NCBI GenBank assembly: GCA_949752795.1
Contig: OX457063.1
Location: 69,401,783-69,465,782, forward strand
Length of the DNA stretch: 64,000 nt
Reading direction: 5' to 3'
Source: Hyperoodon ampullatus
Taxonomy: Eukaryota > Chordata > Mammalia > Artiodactyla > Ziphiidae
Shown here: positions 35,416 to 47,410 of the stretch, piece by piece
Layout: each line of letters opens with the position of its first letter
Numbering within the stretch: the first letter of the stretch is position 1
The notes under the pieces: generated by a model
Told to the model about the DNA's origin: nothing
Seen by the model: the letters and a program-made list of their open reading frames with translations, nothing else
The model's database searches: none
Program-made: the position numbers and the translations under genes

Positions 35416-37054
35416 TTCTAAACATTCTGAAGCACCTGATGAGACCAGAAAGAGTAGGGGAAGCAGGGGTGAGCCAGATGGATGGAAAGCATCAGAAAGA
35501 GTAAGCTAGTGCCCTCCAGGAAAGAGTCAAGGCCTTTAGGCAGACCCTTGTCTTAGATGCCTTAGTGTAAGGTATTGAATTAGCCAGATAAATCTATCCT
35601 AGTGGTCTCTGTAGGATTCTGTCTGTCATCTAGGATTCATCCTTCCATTCACTCTCCCTTTTGCCTTGGTGTCACAGGGAGCAAAACATGTTTTCATGGA
35701 CTTTGGTTTATGTACTGGACACCAAAGAGAGTGTTGTGCTAGGGGTTCCTTACCTGAGAGGGGTGTGTGTTGGGGGGATTGGAGGTGGGGTCTGTGTTCT
35801 GGTGAAAAGGTTCTTGATGAGGATCTGAGACGCCTGGCTTTACGTGATCTGGGGGAGGAACTGTGCCCAGTCTGTTGCCCTGTGTCCTGTCCTTGGTCTG
35901 GTCCCATCACTCTTCTATTGCAAATGGTTATATTATGGCTGTTGGGGGTGTCCCCATTAACCTTGCTTACTTTGAAGCTTGGGACCCCTTCTTTGTTAAG
36001 GGGGTGGTCTCTGGGTCTCTCAGGGTACTAGAATTCTGGGGAGGCAAGCCCATAAGTATGGTAGTGATTGAGTTCAGCTGCCCACCAGAAACAAACTCTG
36101 GAAATGGGGGAATCTGGAAAATGCCAACCGTGGCAGTAATTTAGCCTCCAAGGGAAGATTGCCAATCTGATTTTTGCTTAGCGTTCCCCCGTGTCTTTAG
36201 GGCACAGAAAGGTTTTGGAAGTATTGGGTAGTATAAACTAGGAGACCCCCGTGCTGTTTGTGTGTTCACATTTATATTTAATAAATATTAATTGATGAGT
36301 GCATTCTGGTGGGAGAAAAATTTGGCTCTTCATACTTAATCTGTAATGTACTTGGGATTCAATAATTAATTTTTGCTCATTTCAAATATACTGGCTTTTG
36401 GGTGTTTTTTTTTTTTTTGGTGGGAGGGGCTACCATCTTTTTATTCTGCTAGGTACTGCCCTCATCTTGCTGTCGGCAGATTTTCATCAGTTGAGGATAT
36501 CTTAACTTATTAAAAAATCACAAAAACATGCCCAAGAGGGAATCAGATAGTATGTGGAATGCAGGGTAATGTCGGAACTGTTTGAATGTATTGAAACTTG
36601 GAAAACTGCTCAACTTGAAACCCCACTGCTTTTTTTTTTTTTCCTTGCACCAGCTCATATGGGTTTGTTTTGGGTTATAGACTTTAAAAGCAAAATATGG
36701 ACATAGGACTGTACATTGACTGGGACTCAAATGAGAACATAGGTCTTAAGTAATTTCTATTGATTAGTTTTATAAATTCAACAACAGCAACAGCATTTGG
36801 GCACCTCTGTTGCATGCTAGGTGCTGAGAATACCTGAAATGTAATAAAAACCTTTTTTCCTGAGCAATGAGTTTTTAGTCTGGCTTCTCTGTCTTGCATT
36901 ACTCAGCTTTCTGTCGAACTCATGAGCTAGGTGTCAAGCTTAGCCGTGTTTTGCTTGTAGAGATTAAGTAACGTTGATGACAATGTGCCTTGGGGGAGAG
37001 GCCTTTCCTCTTGGTTATGCAGCCTCTGCTCTAAGACCGTAGGGGTCCATGGTA
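35416..37054. other. Mostly unique sequence
   Basis: Contains the weak 45-nt minus-strand exon candidate at 35754-35798. An L2-like tail lies at 36270-36305, and homopolymer T runs at 36405-36418 and 36630-36642. The 121-codon plus frame at 35666-36031 overlaps the candidate but lacks splice support. Confidence 0.35.
35754..35798 (-). other. Weak candidate 45-nt exon, minus strand
   Basis: Bounded by CTCAG|GTAAGG (a strong donor) and ccttttcaccag (a fair acceptor), with 15 open codons, phase 1 at both ends. The upstream phase matches the end of the exon at 61062-61275. The encoded residues are low-complexity (P, H and Q rich), and such short segments arise by chance, so support is weak. Confidence 0.18.
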
Positions 37055-37160
37055 CTGACTCACTAGCAGTGTGGCTTTGGAGTTTGAATCGTCAACCTTT
37101 CTGAACCTTCCTTATCTGAAAAAATGAAACTAATTGGTCCTGTGCTCTCCCTGTAGCTCT
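37055..37160 (+). mobile_element. MIR SINE fragment, ancient
   Basis: 'ctagcagtgtggctttggag ... ccttatctgaaaaaatgaaactaa': forward MIR core. Confidence 0.55.
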
Positions 37161-38071
37161 CAGAGGGTATCTGTTAGAACCACAGTTTGGTCCAGTGTTT
37201 GCTAGAACCTTCAAGTCCTAGGTGTAGAGTCTTGGCCTGACCTGTGGAGCAGCAGAGATGAGCTTTGAGAACTAGAAGAGGGAGGATTCAGGAGCGTGAA
37301 AGTCGCCTCATTTCAAGGGATGGTGTGGATTGGGTGATGGGAAGCTTTGTGGGAAGCTCTAGCCTTTGCCCTTCTGAGTTTGCACACAAATGAAATAGTT
37401 CTTTCAGGGTTTGTGCCTCACTTATTTAGGGACATTCTTTGGTAAGTGGAATGGGTCAGGCACCTGGTTTAAGAGACTTTCTTGGCATTTGCCCCTGCAC
37501 AGATGCAGTTTCCAGTAAAGCAAAAGGCCAACCTATAGGATTAAGTTCAACTCCCCCTTCCTTTGAGTGGGCTTTCTTTATTAGCTCTGTGAGAGGCCTT
37601 GGTCATGCTGTTTAACATGAAGAGCTATTAGTGTTCCTACTTGTGCAGTGGCACTAGCCACCTCATGGATTGCCCTGTAGTTTAAATTAGACGAAACTAA
37701 AACACTGATTATAGTTTCTGGTACTTGGTAGTTGCATAGGTAATTCTTCCTGCCACATTTCTACCCCAGACTACTTGCTGACCTGTTTCTTGGTTCACAC
37801 TGACCTTTCTTTTGGTCTGTATGATTGTTCTGGCCCGTAGTCTCACACCGCCTTGCTCCATAACTCAACTGCTTTATATATGTGTGTGTGAGAATATTTA
37901 CGTTTATAAAATATCTTCCCAGATTTGTAGAGGTTAGGAAGCTATCCATCCCTTTCTGTTTCCCATCATGTCTGGTGTAACATGCATACATCAGACACCC
38001 ACAGGGAATGTTGATCAAAGACAGCATTGGTGAGAGTGCCGAGTCTGTAATGTCTATTCACTTTTAACCTT
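37161..38071. other. Unique non-coding sequence
   Basis: No gene or clear repeat is seen. Confidence 0.35.
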
Positions 38072-38085
38072 TCAGGTATCTTTTT

Positions 38086-38291
38086 TTTTTTTTTTTTGCG
38101 GTACGCGGGCCTCTCACTGCTGTGGCCTCTCCCGTTGTGGAGCACAGGCTCCGGACGCGCAGGCTCAGCGGCCATGGCTCACAGGCCCAGCCGATCCGCG
38201 GCATGTGGGATCTTCCCAGACCGGGGCACGAACCCGTGTGTCCCCTGCATCGGCAGGCGGACTCTCAACCACTGCGCCACCAGGGAAGCCC
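38086..38291 (-). mobile_element. CHR SINE, short cetacean form
   Basis: Reverse copy immediately beside the inverted L1. Target duplication TCAGGTATCTTTTT at 38072-38085 and TCAGGTGTCTTTTT at 38293-38306, one mismatch. Confidence 0.94.
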
Positions 38292-38318
38292 CTCAGGTGT
38301 CTTTTTGAGTTAGAAGAA

Positions 38319-40832
38319 TTTTTTTTCTAAAACATCTTTATTGGAGTATAATTGCTTTACAATGGTGTGTTAGTTTCTGCTGTATAACGAAGTGAATCAG
38401 CTATACATATATCCCCATATCCCTTCCCTCTTGCATCTCCCTCCCACCCTCCCTATCCCACCCCTCTAGGTGGTCACAAAGCACCGAGCTGATCTCCCTG
38501 TGCTATGCAGCTGCTTCCCACTAGCTATCTATTTTACGTTTGGTAGTGTATATATGTCCATGCCACTCTCTCACTTCGTCCCAGCTTACCCTTCCCTCTC
38601 CGTGTCCTAAAGTCCATTCTCTACATCTGCATCTTTATTCCTGTCCTGCCCCTAGGTTCTTCAGAACCATTTTTTTTTTTTTTTTAGATTCCATATATAT
38701 GTGTTAGCATACGGTGTTTGTTTTTCTCTTTCTGACTTCACTTTGTATGACAGACTCTAGGTCCATCTACCTCACTACAAATAACTCAATTTCATTCCTT
38801 TTTATGGCGGAGTAATATTCCATTGTATATATGGGCCACATCTTTATCCATTCATCTGTTGATGGACACTTAGGTTGCTTCCATGTCCTGGCTAGTGTAA
38901 ATAGTGCTGCAGTGAACATTGTGGTACATGACTTTTTGAATTATGGTTTTCTCAGGGTATATGCCCAGTAGTGGGATTGCTGGGTCATATGGTAGTTCTA
39001 TTTTTAGTTTTTTAAGGAGTTTCTATACTGTTCTCCATAGTGGCTGTATCAATTTACATTCCCACCAACAGTGCAAGAGGGTTCCCTTTTCTTCACACCC
39101 TCTCCAGCATTTATTGTTTGTAGTTTTTTGATAATGGCCATTCTGACTGGTGTGAGGTGATACCTCATTGTAGTTTTGATTTGTATTTCTCTAATGATTT
39201 GTGATGTTGAGCATCCTTTCATGTGTTTGTTGGCAATCTGTATATCTTCTTTGGAGAAATGTCTATTTAGGTCTTCTGCCCATTTTCAGATTGGTTTTTT
39301 TTTTTTTTTTTTTTTTGCGGTACGCGGGCCTCTCACTGTTGTGGCCTCTCCCGTTGTGGAGCACAGGCTCCGGACGCGCAGGCTCAGTGTCCATGGCTCA
39401 CGGGCCCAGCCACTCCGCGGCACGTGGGATCCTCCTGGACTGGGGCACGAACCCATGTTCCCTGCATCAGCAGGCGGACTCTAAACCACTGCGCCACCAG
39501 GGAAGCCCTGTTTTTTTGATATTGAGCTGCATGAGCTGCTTGTGTATTTTGGAGATTAATCCTTTGTCAGTTGCTTCTTTTGCAAATATTTTCTCCTGTT
39601 CTGAGGGTTGTCTTTTTTTTGTTTATGGTTTCCCTTGCTGTGCAAAAGCTTTTAAGTTTCATTAGGTCCCATTTATTTTTGTTTTCATTTCCATTTCTCT
39701 AGGAGGTGGGTTAAAAAGAATCTTGCTGTGATTTATGTCATAGAGTGTTCTGCCAATGTTTTCCTCTAAGAGTTTTATAGTGTCTGACTATACTACCCAA
39801 AGCAATCTACAGATTCAATGCAATCCCTATCAAACTACCAATGGCATTTTTCACAGAACTAGAATAAATAATTTCACAATTTGTATGGAAACACAAAAGA
39901 CCCCAAATAGCCAAAGCAATCTTGAGAAAGAAAATGGAGCTGGAGGATTCAGGCTCCCTGACTTCAGACTATACTACAAAGCTCCAGTAATCAAGACAGT
40001 ATGGTACGGGCACAAAAACAGAAATATAGATCAATGGAACAGGATAGCAAGCCCAGAGATAAGGTGACCATATGTGCATGGATTTATCTTTGATAAAGGA
40101 GGCAGGAATATACAGTGGAGAAAAGACAGCCTCTTCAATAAATGGTGCTGGGAAAACTGGACAGCTACATATAAAAGAATGAAATTAGAACGCTTCCTAA
40201 CAACACATACAAAAATAAACTCAAAATGGATTAAAGGCCTAAATGTAAGGCCAGACACTATAAAACTCTTAGAGGAAAACATAGGCAGAACACTCTATAA
40301 CAAAAATCACAGCTAGATCTTTTTTGACCCACCTTCTAGAGAAATGGAAATAAAATAAACAAATGGGGCCTAATGAAACTTCAAACCTTTTGCACAGCAG
40401 AGGAAACCATAAACAAAACAAAAAGACAACCCTCAGAATGGGAGAAAATATTTCCAAACGAAGCAACTGACAGAGGATTAATCTCCAAAATACACAAGCA
40501 GCTCATGCAACTCAATATCAAAAAACAAACAACCCAATCCAAAAATGGGCAGAAGACCTAAACAGACATTTCTCCAAAGAAGATATACAGATTGCCAACA
40601 AATACATGAAGGATGCTCAACATCACTAATCATTAGAGAAATGCAAATCAAAACTACAATGAGGTATCACCTCACACCAGTCAGAATGGCCATTATCAAA
40701 AACTCTACAAACAATAAATGCTGGAGAGGGTGTGAAGAAAAGGGAACCCTCTTGCACTGTTGGTGGGAATGTAAATTGATACAACCACTATGGAGAACAG
40801 TATGGAGGTTCCTTAAAAAACTAAAAATAGAA
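38319..40832 (-). mobile_element. LINE-1 with internal inversion (two facing arms)
   Basis: Arm 1, about 38319-39786, is L1 in reverse: T-rich tail, 3' UTR ('tattggagtataattgctttacaatg') and the ORF2 end. Arm 2, about 39787-40832, is ORF2 in forward orientation ('gcaatccctatcaaactaccaatggc' to 'ccttaaaaaactaaaaatag') and has no 3' end or tail. The orientation flips at about 39786. The junk frames here are L1-derived and broken. The sequence TAGAAGAA flanks the whole unit at 38311-38318 and 40828-40835, which fits one insertion event with 5' inversion. A CHR SINE sits inside arm 1. Confidence 0.9.
39302..39508 (-). mobile_element. CHR SINE, short cetacean form
   Basis: Reverse copy inside the L1 reverse arm; L1 sequence resumes at 39509 ('tgtttttttgatattgag'). 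A clean target duplication is not visible because the site is T-rich. Confidence 0.93.
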
Positions 40833-40835
40833 GAA

Positions 40836-43084
40836 AATTTTGAAGCTGAAAGGAACTTCAGCAAATCTTCAAGCACAACCTGCTCATTTTATATATGTAG
40901 GTCTAGAATGGTTAAGTCAGTTTTCCAAAGTTCTGTGAGGAGTTAGTTGAAATAAGCAGCACAGTTTTCTGACTTCATTTTCTGGTGCTTCTTCATCCAA
41001 GAAAATCCAATATAGACCCTTATTAAAAAGCTAAGTACTCAGACCTGTGAGAGCTTACTTTCTAGGTAAGAGCTCCATGTGCTACTGAAATAATGGGATT
41101 GGAGACAGACCCATTTGAAATCAAGTAACTGCAAATAGTCTTACAGTTTCATTCTATTCTGTGTTGCTGATTAATGCTAAGTCAGACTTAATAAGAATTT
41201 CCAGTGCATATATCAGAAATGTTGGTAAAATTCCTGTAAATGATAGTTATGGAGCATTTTAATTTATTACACAATATTTTTCCAAAAATTCTTCTTGAAT
41301 TATTCCTTGGCTTAATTTCCAAACAGAAACCAAAAGTAAAAATGATAAGGAGTCCTACTTATGATTGTACTGATGATACTCCTTATTTATAATGGAAATA
41401 AAATAACAAAACTGCTGTCTCCTAATATGCTAGAACCAATGAGAGTTTGTCACATTTTTACCAGGTATTTTATTGTGAAATGTGCCCCCCTCCCTTGACA
41501 TCTTGAATGGCATTCTAGTTAGGGCATGTCTGTAATATTGGTAAGAGGTGTGAACCCACCCTTTAGGCTCATGTAAGTTAAGGTAATGCCTTTTGTGGTT
41601 TTCCATATTTTTCCAATGACTATTTCTTAGCAGTTTCCAAATGACTCCTTCCACCCCCATCTCCTTGGAATGAGTGTTCCAAGAAACAAGCTGAATAATC
41701 TCTGACTAGAACACACAGAGCGGGTTGCAAGGCTTTTTAGCAATTTTTGGTTGGAGGAGTCTAACTTCACAGGTTGAACATTAGCCTCTGTTAGCATTTG
41801 GTTATACCTTGTAGGAGGTTTATGGTAGTGGCGCATCATTTCTAGGATGATGAAGTGTTTTTTCACCTACTTTATTGCTCTCAGGTAAAACAGTTTAAGT
41901 GTTATGGCATCTCAATATACCGAGGCCCACAATGGGCTTTGAGCTGTGAGTTAAGGGCTCTTCATTTTTGTGGCTGTCTGTGGCGGAAACGCTCACCAGA
42001 ATAGCTGTAGGCATTGGGAATAGCGGTGTAGCAAGGCGCTGCTGTATTTAGAAGACCTTTTAAGCATCACTAGCAGCACAGACAAGCAGGTAGTGGAAAG
42101 AGACCTAAAACGACAACCTATCCCCCCCACCCCAACCGCCCCCCGCAATGGTGGTTGCCGTAGCATCTTAGTATCTTCTGTCGCTTGTTTTATCCCTTCC
42201 TCCATTAGCATTTAGCCCCAAAGACAAAGGCCATGTTACTGGACACTCAGAGAGGCCAAGAATTGTTTGTATGTAAAATTTTTGAAAATTCATCCCTCAC
42301 TTTATCAAGGAACAGGATGATTACATACTCAGCTTTGATGTGAAACGTGTTCTTTGATCATCAGTTAAGACACAGTGGTTCTAATTTCATTGGTTTGAAG
42401 CGCGGGGCCCAGGTATTGGGATTTTTTTTTTAAAGCTCCCAAGGTGATTCTAATGGGCAGCTGAAGTTGAAGTGTATTTTCCTCAGAAAACACAAAGAGG
42501 CGTATAAAACAATGATATATTTTACATATGTCACTACTGGATAGTTTTAGAAAAGCTGTTTTGGATAGTTTTACAAAAGCCTATATTCTAATTGTTAGTT
42601 TGAACTACGGTAAGGAAATATACTTAATGGTCGAGTTCATCACCTGTTCACATTTAGGTAATATTTCAAGACACCTAGAAGGTATTTGTAAGAAAAGTAA
42701 AAATTTAAGCACAACTGATCCATCTGAAGACACAAAAAAATCAAGCACTTGTTGCCCAGCAGGTACGCTCTTCATGCCTGGCCTCCTGGCCTCCACCCCA
42801 CGGGGTCAGGTGGCATAGGTAGCAGGCCTATGTTTGTATTATAGAACCCCTCCGTGGACCTTTTCTTACCCTGGGTTGGGGAGGATTGTGTCAACCAGGT
42901 TTTTCTCCCACTCTGATGTTGGAGGACTGGAAACAGGAAATGAATCTGATTAGGCCCCAAACAAGCGTGAAGTGAAAACCAGTGCTCAAACCACTGACTC
43001 CTAAAATATATTATGTGGACGAGGGGGAAGACAAGCAGGGAAAAGTTATGGCTTAAAATCATTTGTTGTTTTCCTTTCTATAAT
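40836..43084. other. Unique non-coding sequence
   Basis: No recognised repeat apart from a 24-bp tandem duplication (42539-42586, GGATAGTTTTAnAAAAGC twice). Minus open frames at 41430-41866 and 42772-43062 include donor-like sites (41463, 42867) but no convincing pair. Confidence 0.4.
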
Positions 43085-43145
43085 TCTTTCTTTCCTTTCT
43101 CTCTCTCTCTCTCTCTTTCTCTCTCGTGCTCTTTCTTTCTTTTTT
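43085..43145. repeat. (CTTT)/(CT)n pyrimidine repeat
   Basis: About 60 nt of nearly pure C and T. Confidence 0.92.
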
Positions 43146-43539
43146 AGCAACATAACATCTCTCTTAAAAAGGAGATTAAAACTTTAATATGTGAAGGGAA
43201 GACACTTCAAAAGGATAGATGATGAAAAAGAAGACTTCTTCCCCTTTTTGATACCAGTTTCACTCTCCAGTATTACCATTCCAGGTAGCCTGTGTGAAGC
43301 TTTTTTGTAAATCCTTCCAGAATGGGATATGTATTCAGGCAGGGCCCCTGGGATTGGATATGTGTATTACATTTAGGTTACACTTTGAATGACTCCCCCT
43401 GCCCTCTGTGGTTGCCCCACATGCAGAGTAAGTATACACTGCCTTTAAAACAAAACGAAATAGGATTTCACTCAATGTATTGTGCTATATCCCATGTCTT
43501 TTCCATCTAACAGTATATATAATGGAAACTTTGCCATTG

Positions 43540-43690
43540 TTTTTAGATGGTATTACTGGATTGCCATATTGCCAAATTACCCTTTAAAAGGTGGTACTGG
43601 TTTACATTACCAACTGTGTATGTGAGTAACTGTTATTTTCCCTCCATTCTTGCCAACTTTGCATTTTATCAAATGTTTGTCAATTGTTTG
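43540..43690 (-). mobile_element. Possible old LINE-1 fragment
   Basis: 'attgccatattgccaaattaccc', 'gtactggtttacattaccaactgtg' and 'tcttgccaactttgcatttt' resemble the reverse L1 ORF2 end. Diverged. Confidence 0.5.
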
Positions 43691-46600
43691 ATAAAATACT
43701 CATTCCAAAAATGTTTTAAGTGACTTCTGTGTGCTCTATTCTGGAAAAGAACAGTAAATCAGAGGCATGCTTCTTGCTCTTATAGAAGCTTATGGTTTAG
43801 TTAGAGGGAGGGACAGAAAAGTAAGCAATTCACAATTTACTATTACTTTATGCATAAATTTAACCTGGAAACAAAGGGGCAGCTGTAGTAATCTGTATGG
43901 TTTAATTTAAAGCTAAAAATGTCACAGAAATAGGCCTTATTGCTGCTTATGTTGCTGCAGTGTTTTTCTTATTTGTAGTATGTTTTCCATTTGATATCTT
44001 CTTGTGTCTTCTAAGTAATCTCATCTCCATAATTCAGAACCTTTTCCTTTCACTCCAGATACATCGAATATACAGTAGGTACCCAAGTCTTTAGAGACTC
44101 TTAAAACTTTTCTGAAATGATACCATTTTTATTCTTTTTTAGGGGGCTACTATACATTGTGTTGGGAAACTGAGAAATATCTAGTAATCTATAAAAAAGA
44201 GTTTATAGAAACCCTGTGTTTTAACTAAATTGTGTTTTATAATTCTATAACATGGCTGTTGGACTTAAATCATTATGACGTTGGATGAAAATCAAGTTGT
44301 GGTGTAGAAAGTGTTCCTAGTTATTACGGTATGTCACATACAGCTTAATCTAATGTCTGATGCTATTTTTCTGGTCTGTCTAGAGATTTACCTAACGACT
44401 GTTGTATGAAAATGGTTAAAGCCCAAGGCAGGGTGCAGTATCCATCCAGATGCACCCATGCAGAGTTGTCCCCTCCTGAGCTGATGCTCCTGCCTTCTGT
44501 TGCCTTTAAACTCCTGCTCCCTTCCTTTCTAGAATCGGGTTAAGGGCCTACTGTGAGAACTGGAGCATGAATTGGTAATAACGTCCTGCCTCTAGTGATT
44601 CATTTTTCTTTTCCACACCCTTTCAGAGATAGAGGCTTTATCGAAATTTAAAGGGAGAAAAGGATAAAAGTTTAGTATTCGAATTTGCCAGCTTTTGCTG
44701 ACTTGCTGTGAAGAACTGTTGGCAAATCAGTGTGGCTGGTATTTGTTGACAGATCCCTTAGATGACCCACTTCTCTTATTTCTTTCCCTTCTAAGACTTT
44801 ATATGGTGACTGTCTTCAACTTGCCTTCAATTTTGGTGGAATTCTCTTTCATTTTTTACTTCCTAAGCCTTTAGAAATTGATTCTTTAAGATTTGTCTCT
44901 GAATTGACACAGTAGGATAGGAATCCAAGACCGGATTTTGCTCCCCAGGGCCATGAATGCTATGTTAATCAGGTTGAAATGTCTATTTTTCCTCACTGTA
45001 GTTTTCTTCTACCTTCTAAAATGAAGGTACTGGACTCGATTAGCCCTATCTTTTTCATTCAGCTCAACAGTTCCATGCATGTATTGCATCTACGTATCTT
45101 TCTTGAATCTTTAAAAAAAATGTGGCAGCAGATGTGTACTCTGAACAGTTGGTAATTTGGGGATTTTTTAAATACCGCTTTTATCAAACAATGACTCGTT
45201 ATCCTCTCACTCGCAAAGTACAGTGGTGTTTATTTTCCATGTGGGAGTTGAGAGATTGTCGTCTGCCTGAGATTAGGAAATGTCCTCATATTAGCCCTCT
45301 TTGGATCTTGGGGCCATGCAATTCTTTGTCTATTCCTTGGCGAAAGGCACCCCTTTACCAACATGCACTTGGGTGTGCGCTCACTCCTTGTTAATGTTCT
45401 GTTCTGGGCTAAACGAACATTGTGCTGCGTGTGTTTTACTCAAGTCATTTAGTTGAGGTGAAAGTGAAATATCATTTCCTAATGGCCCTAGGGATGGCTT
45501 AGAGCCCAGGTCTATGGGGTAGGTTGAAGATAGGAACATTGTAGGGCAAGTTAATGTTTATATACCTACTTTCAGCTCCATTAATCCCTCATCTTTCTTT
45601 ACAGGTTTGATTCAGGATTTATTTCAGCAAATCCTGGCATTACAAATCTCCAGGGTTTTTTTTTTTTTTTTTTTTTTCTCATTGATGGTTAAAGGTGGAC
45701 CTTAAAAATGCATTTCCCACACTGCCTTGCATCTGTTTTGAATGATTATGTTTTGTGTTTTGCTTTACAAAGGGCAAAGTGACTTTGGGGGCTGAAAGCT
45801 TAGCTGATTTTTTTTTTTCTGGTTTCTGCAGGGATCTGGAAAATAGTGTTTTTTTTAGGTCAATTATTATTTTCTTTATCACACAAAGGAAAAGAGATCA
45901 CCTTTAGGAACTACTGCTTTAAATCATCTTCCTTGAGTGTTAGTTTTCTGTTGTTTCATCCAAAAATGGAGGAAATTAATCCGTACCCTCATAGGCTCAT
46001 TATAAAGTTCAGTTGAGATAATGGTGTGAAGACTTTGAAAATCATACTTAAGAGAAATTGAGTTAATGTAGCTTTACTTATCAATGTCTCAGTAACCTCA
46101 AATTTAAAAGGTGTTTTGTCTACCAACTTGCTGACTGTGCACAGTTAATCCGAGAGACTCTGCTTTTCAGCAAATGGAGAAAGATTCATTTTTTTATGGA
46201 GATGAAACATATTCTATTCTGGCTGCCACAGTAAATGAGCAACATGTTTTTGAAACTAGTGTGATTTTGAATTAGTCATTTAAACATCAAATATATCATT
46301 TTTAGGTTTAGTCTCATAACTTGTGTTATTATTATGTAAAATTTGGAGTACCTTGTCAAAATAGAAATTAATATGCCATGTGCTGTTTTAAAGATTAAAT
46401 CTGAAAAATTAAATCTGAGAAGTATTTTGAATATTTTTGAGAAGTTTCCCTCTCCCCATCTGTATGTTTATGAAATGGGCTTTATGCTATCGTTTGTTTT
46501 CAGTATTTGGCTAATACCTGTGTAGAAGGAAGTGGGAACCTCCTATGCTGAATATGTGTTTTCTTCTCGTAAATAGGGATCAGCGGTTGTGTTTTTTAAA

Positions 46601-46812
46601 GTGTCTGCGATGATTCAGTTTTCATTTCTACTTTCATTCTGTTATTGACTCTGTTGAGTGAGCATGTGAAAGCTTGGCATCATGATTTAATCATTTTCTG
46701 ATTTTGCAGTAATGCAAAGCGGAGCGGAAGCATCATGAGAATCATGCCAGTTTTCTTAAGGTTTGACACACCCATCTTAATTCACAGTATTGTTCTAAAG
46801 ATGCACCAGGAA

Positions 46813-46846
<34 letters not shown>

Positions 46847-47249
46847 CCCAGTGAAACATCTGAAGGGACTTGGCTGCCTTCTGTTCTTTTCCTGTCTCCT
46901 CCCTTTGTTTTCCAGATGCATCAGCAGATGGCTGTCCAAAGCTCTAAATTTGTACCTTGCGTGACCTTTAGCCTGGAGAAAAGCAAATCTCTTCTGGGAG
47001 TAGACTTCCAGGCCATCACCAGTAGATCTGTTGTCAATTGTCATAAATACATTCAATTCTTTGGCTGTTCCTTCTGACGTTTACACAGCATAGGCTTTCT
47101 TGGGACTGTAACAAATTTAAAGATGAGTGAGATGAAACTGGAGAACGCTCCATGGTAGTTCCTGAGTCCTGCAGTGTGAGAGCATATAGAAGAAGCTTCA
47201 GTAAGCTTCTGCTGAGGGCTGGCTTTAAAAGAAGCTTTCAGGCTGCCCA
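43691..47249. other. Mobile-element-poor block
   Basis: Apart from T22 at 45656-45677 and (AC)14 at 46815-46843, no SINE or LINE is recognised over about 3.5 kb. This is unusual in a window with roughly one CHR SINE per 3.4 kb. No exon with paired splice sites was found. Confidence 0.45.
46815..46843. repeat. (AC)n microsatellite
   Basis: About 14 pure AC units. Confidence 0.97.
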
Positions 47250-47410
47250 GCATTGTCTTTGGAGTCAGGCAGACTTGGGTTTGAGTTCTGCCTCTGCTGT
47301 GTGCTAGCCAGCCTTACCCTGTAGAGCTGTTAGCATTGAATTGAGGCCCTATGTATACTCACAGCCCAGAGCTGATGGGACCTAAGGGGTGCTCAGTAAG
47401 TGGTAGGTCA
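47250..47410 (+). mobile_element. MIR SINE, ancient
   Basis: 'ttggagtcaggcagacttgggtttgagttctgcctctgctgtgtgctag': forward MIR 5' half. Confidence 0.75.

Noticed and set aside
40031..40946. Several open frames resembling reverse-transcriptase fragments
   Set aside because: They are pieces of the inverted L1 ORF2, broken by stops and frameshifts; not a host gene.
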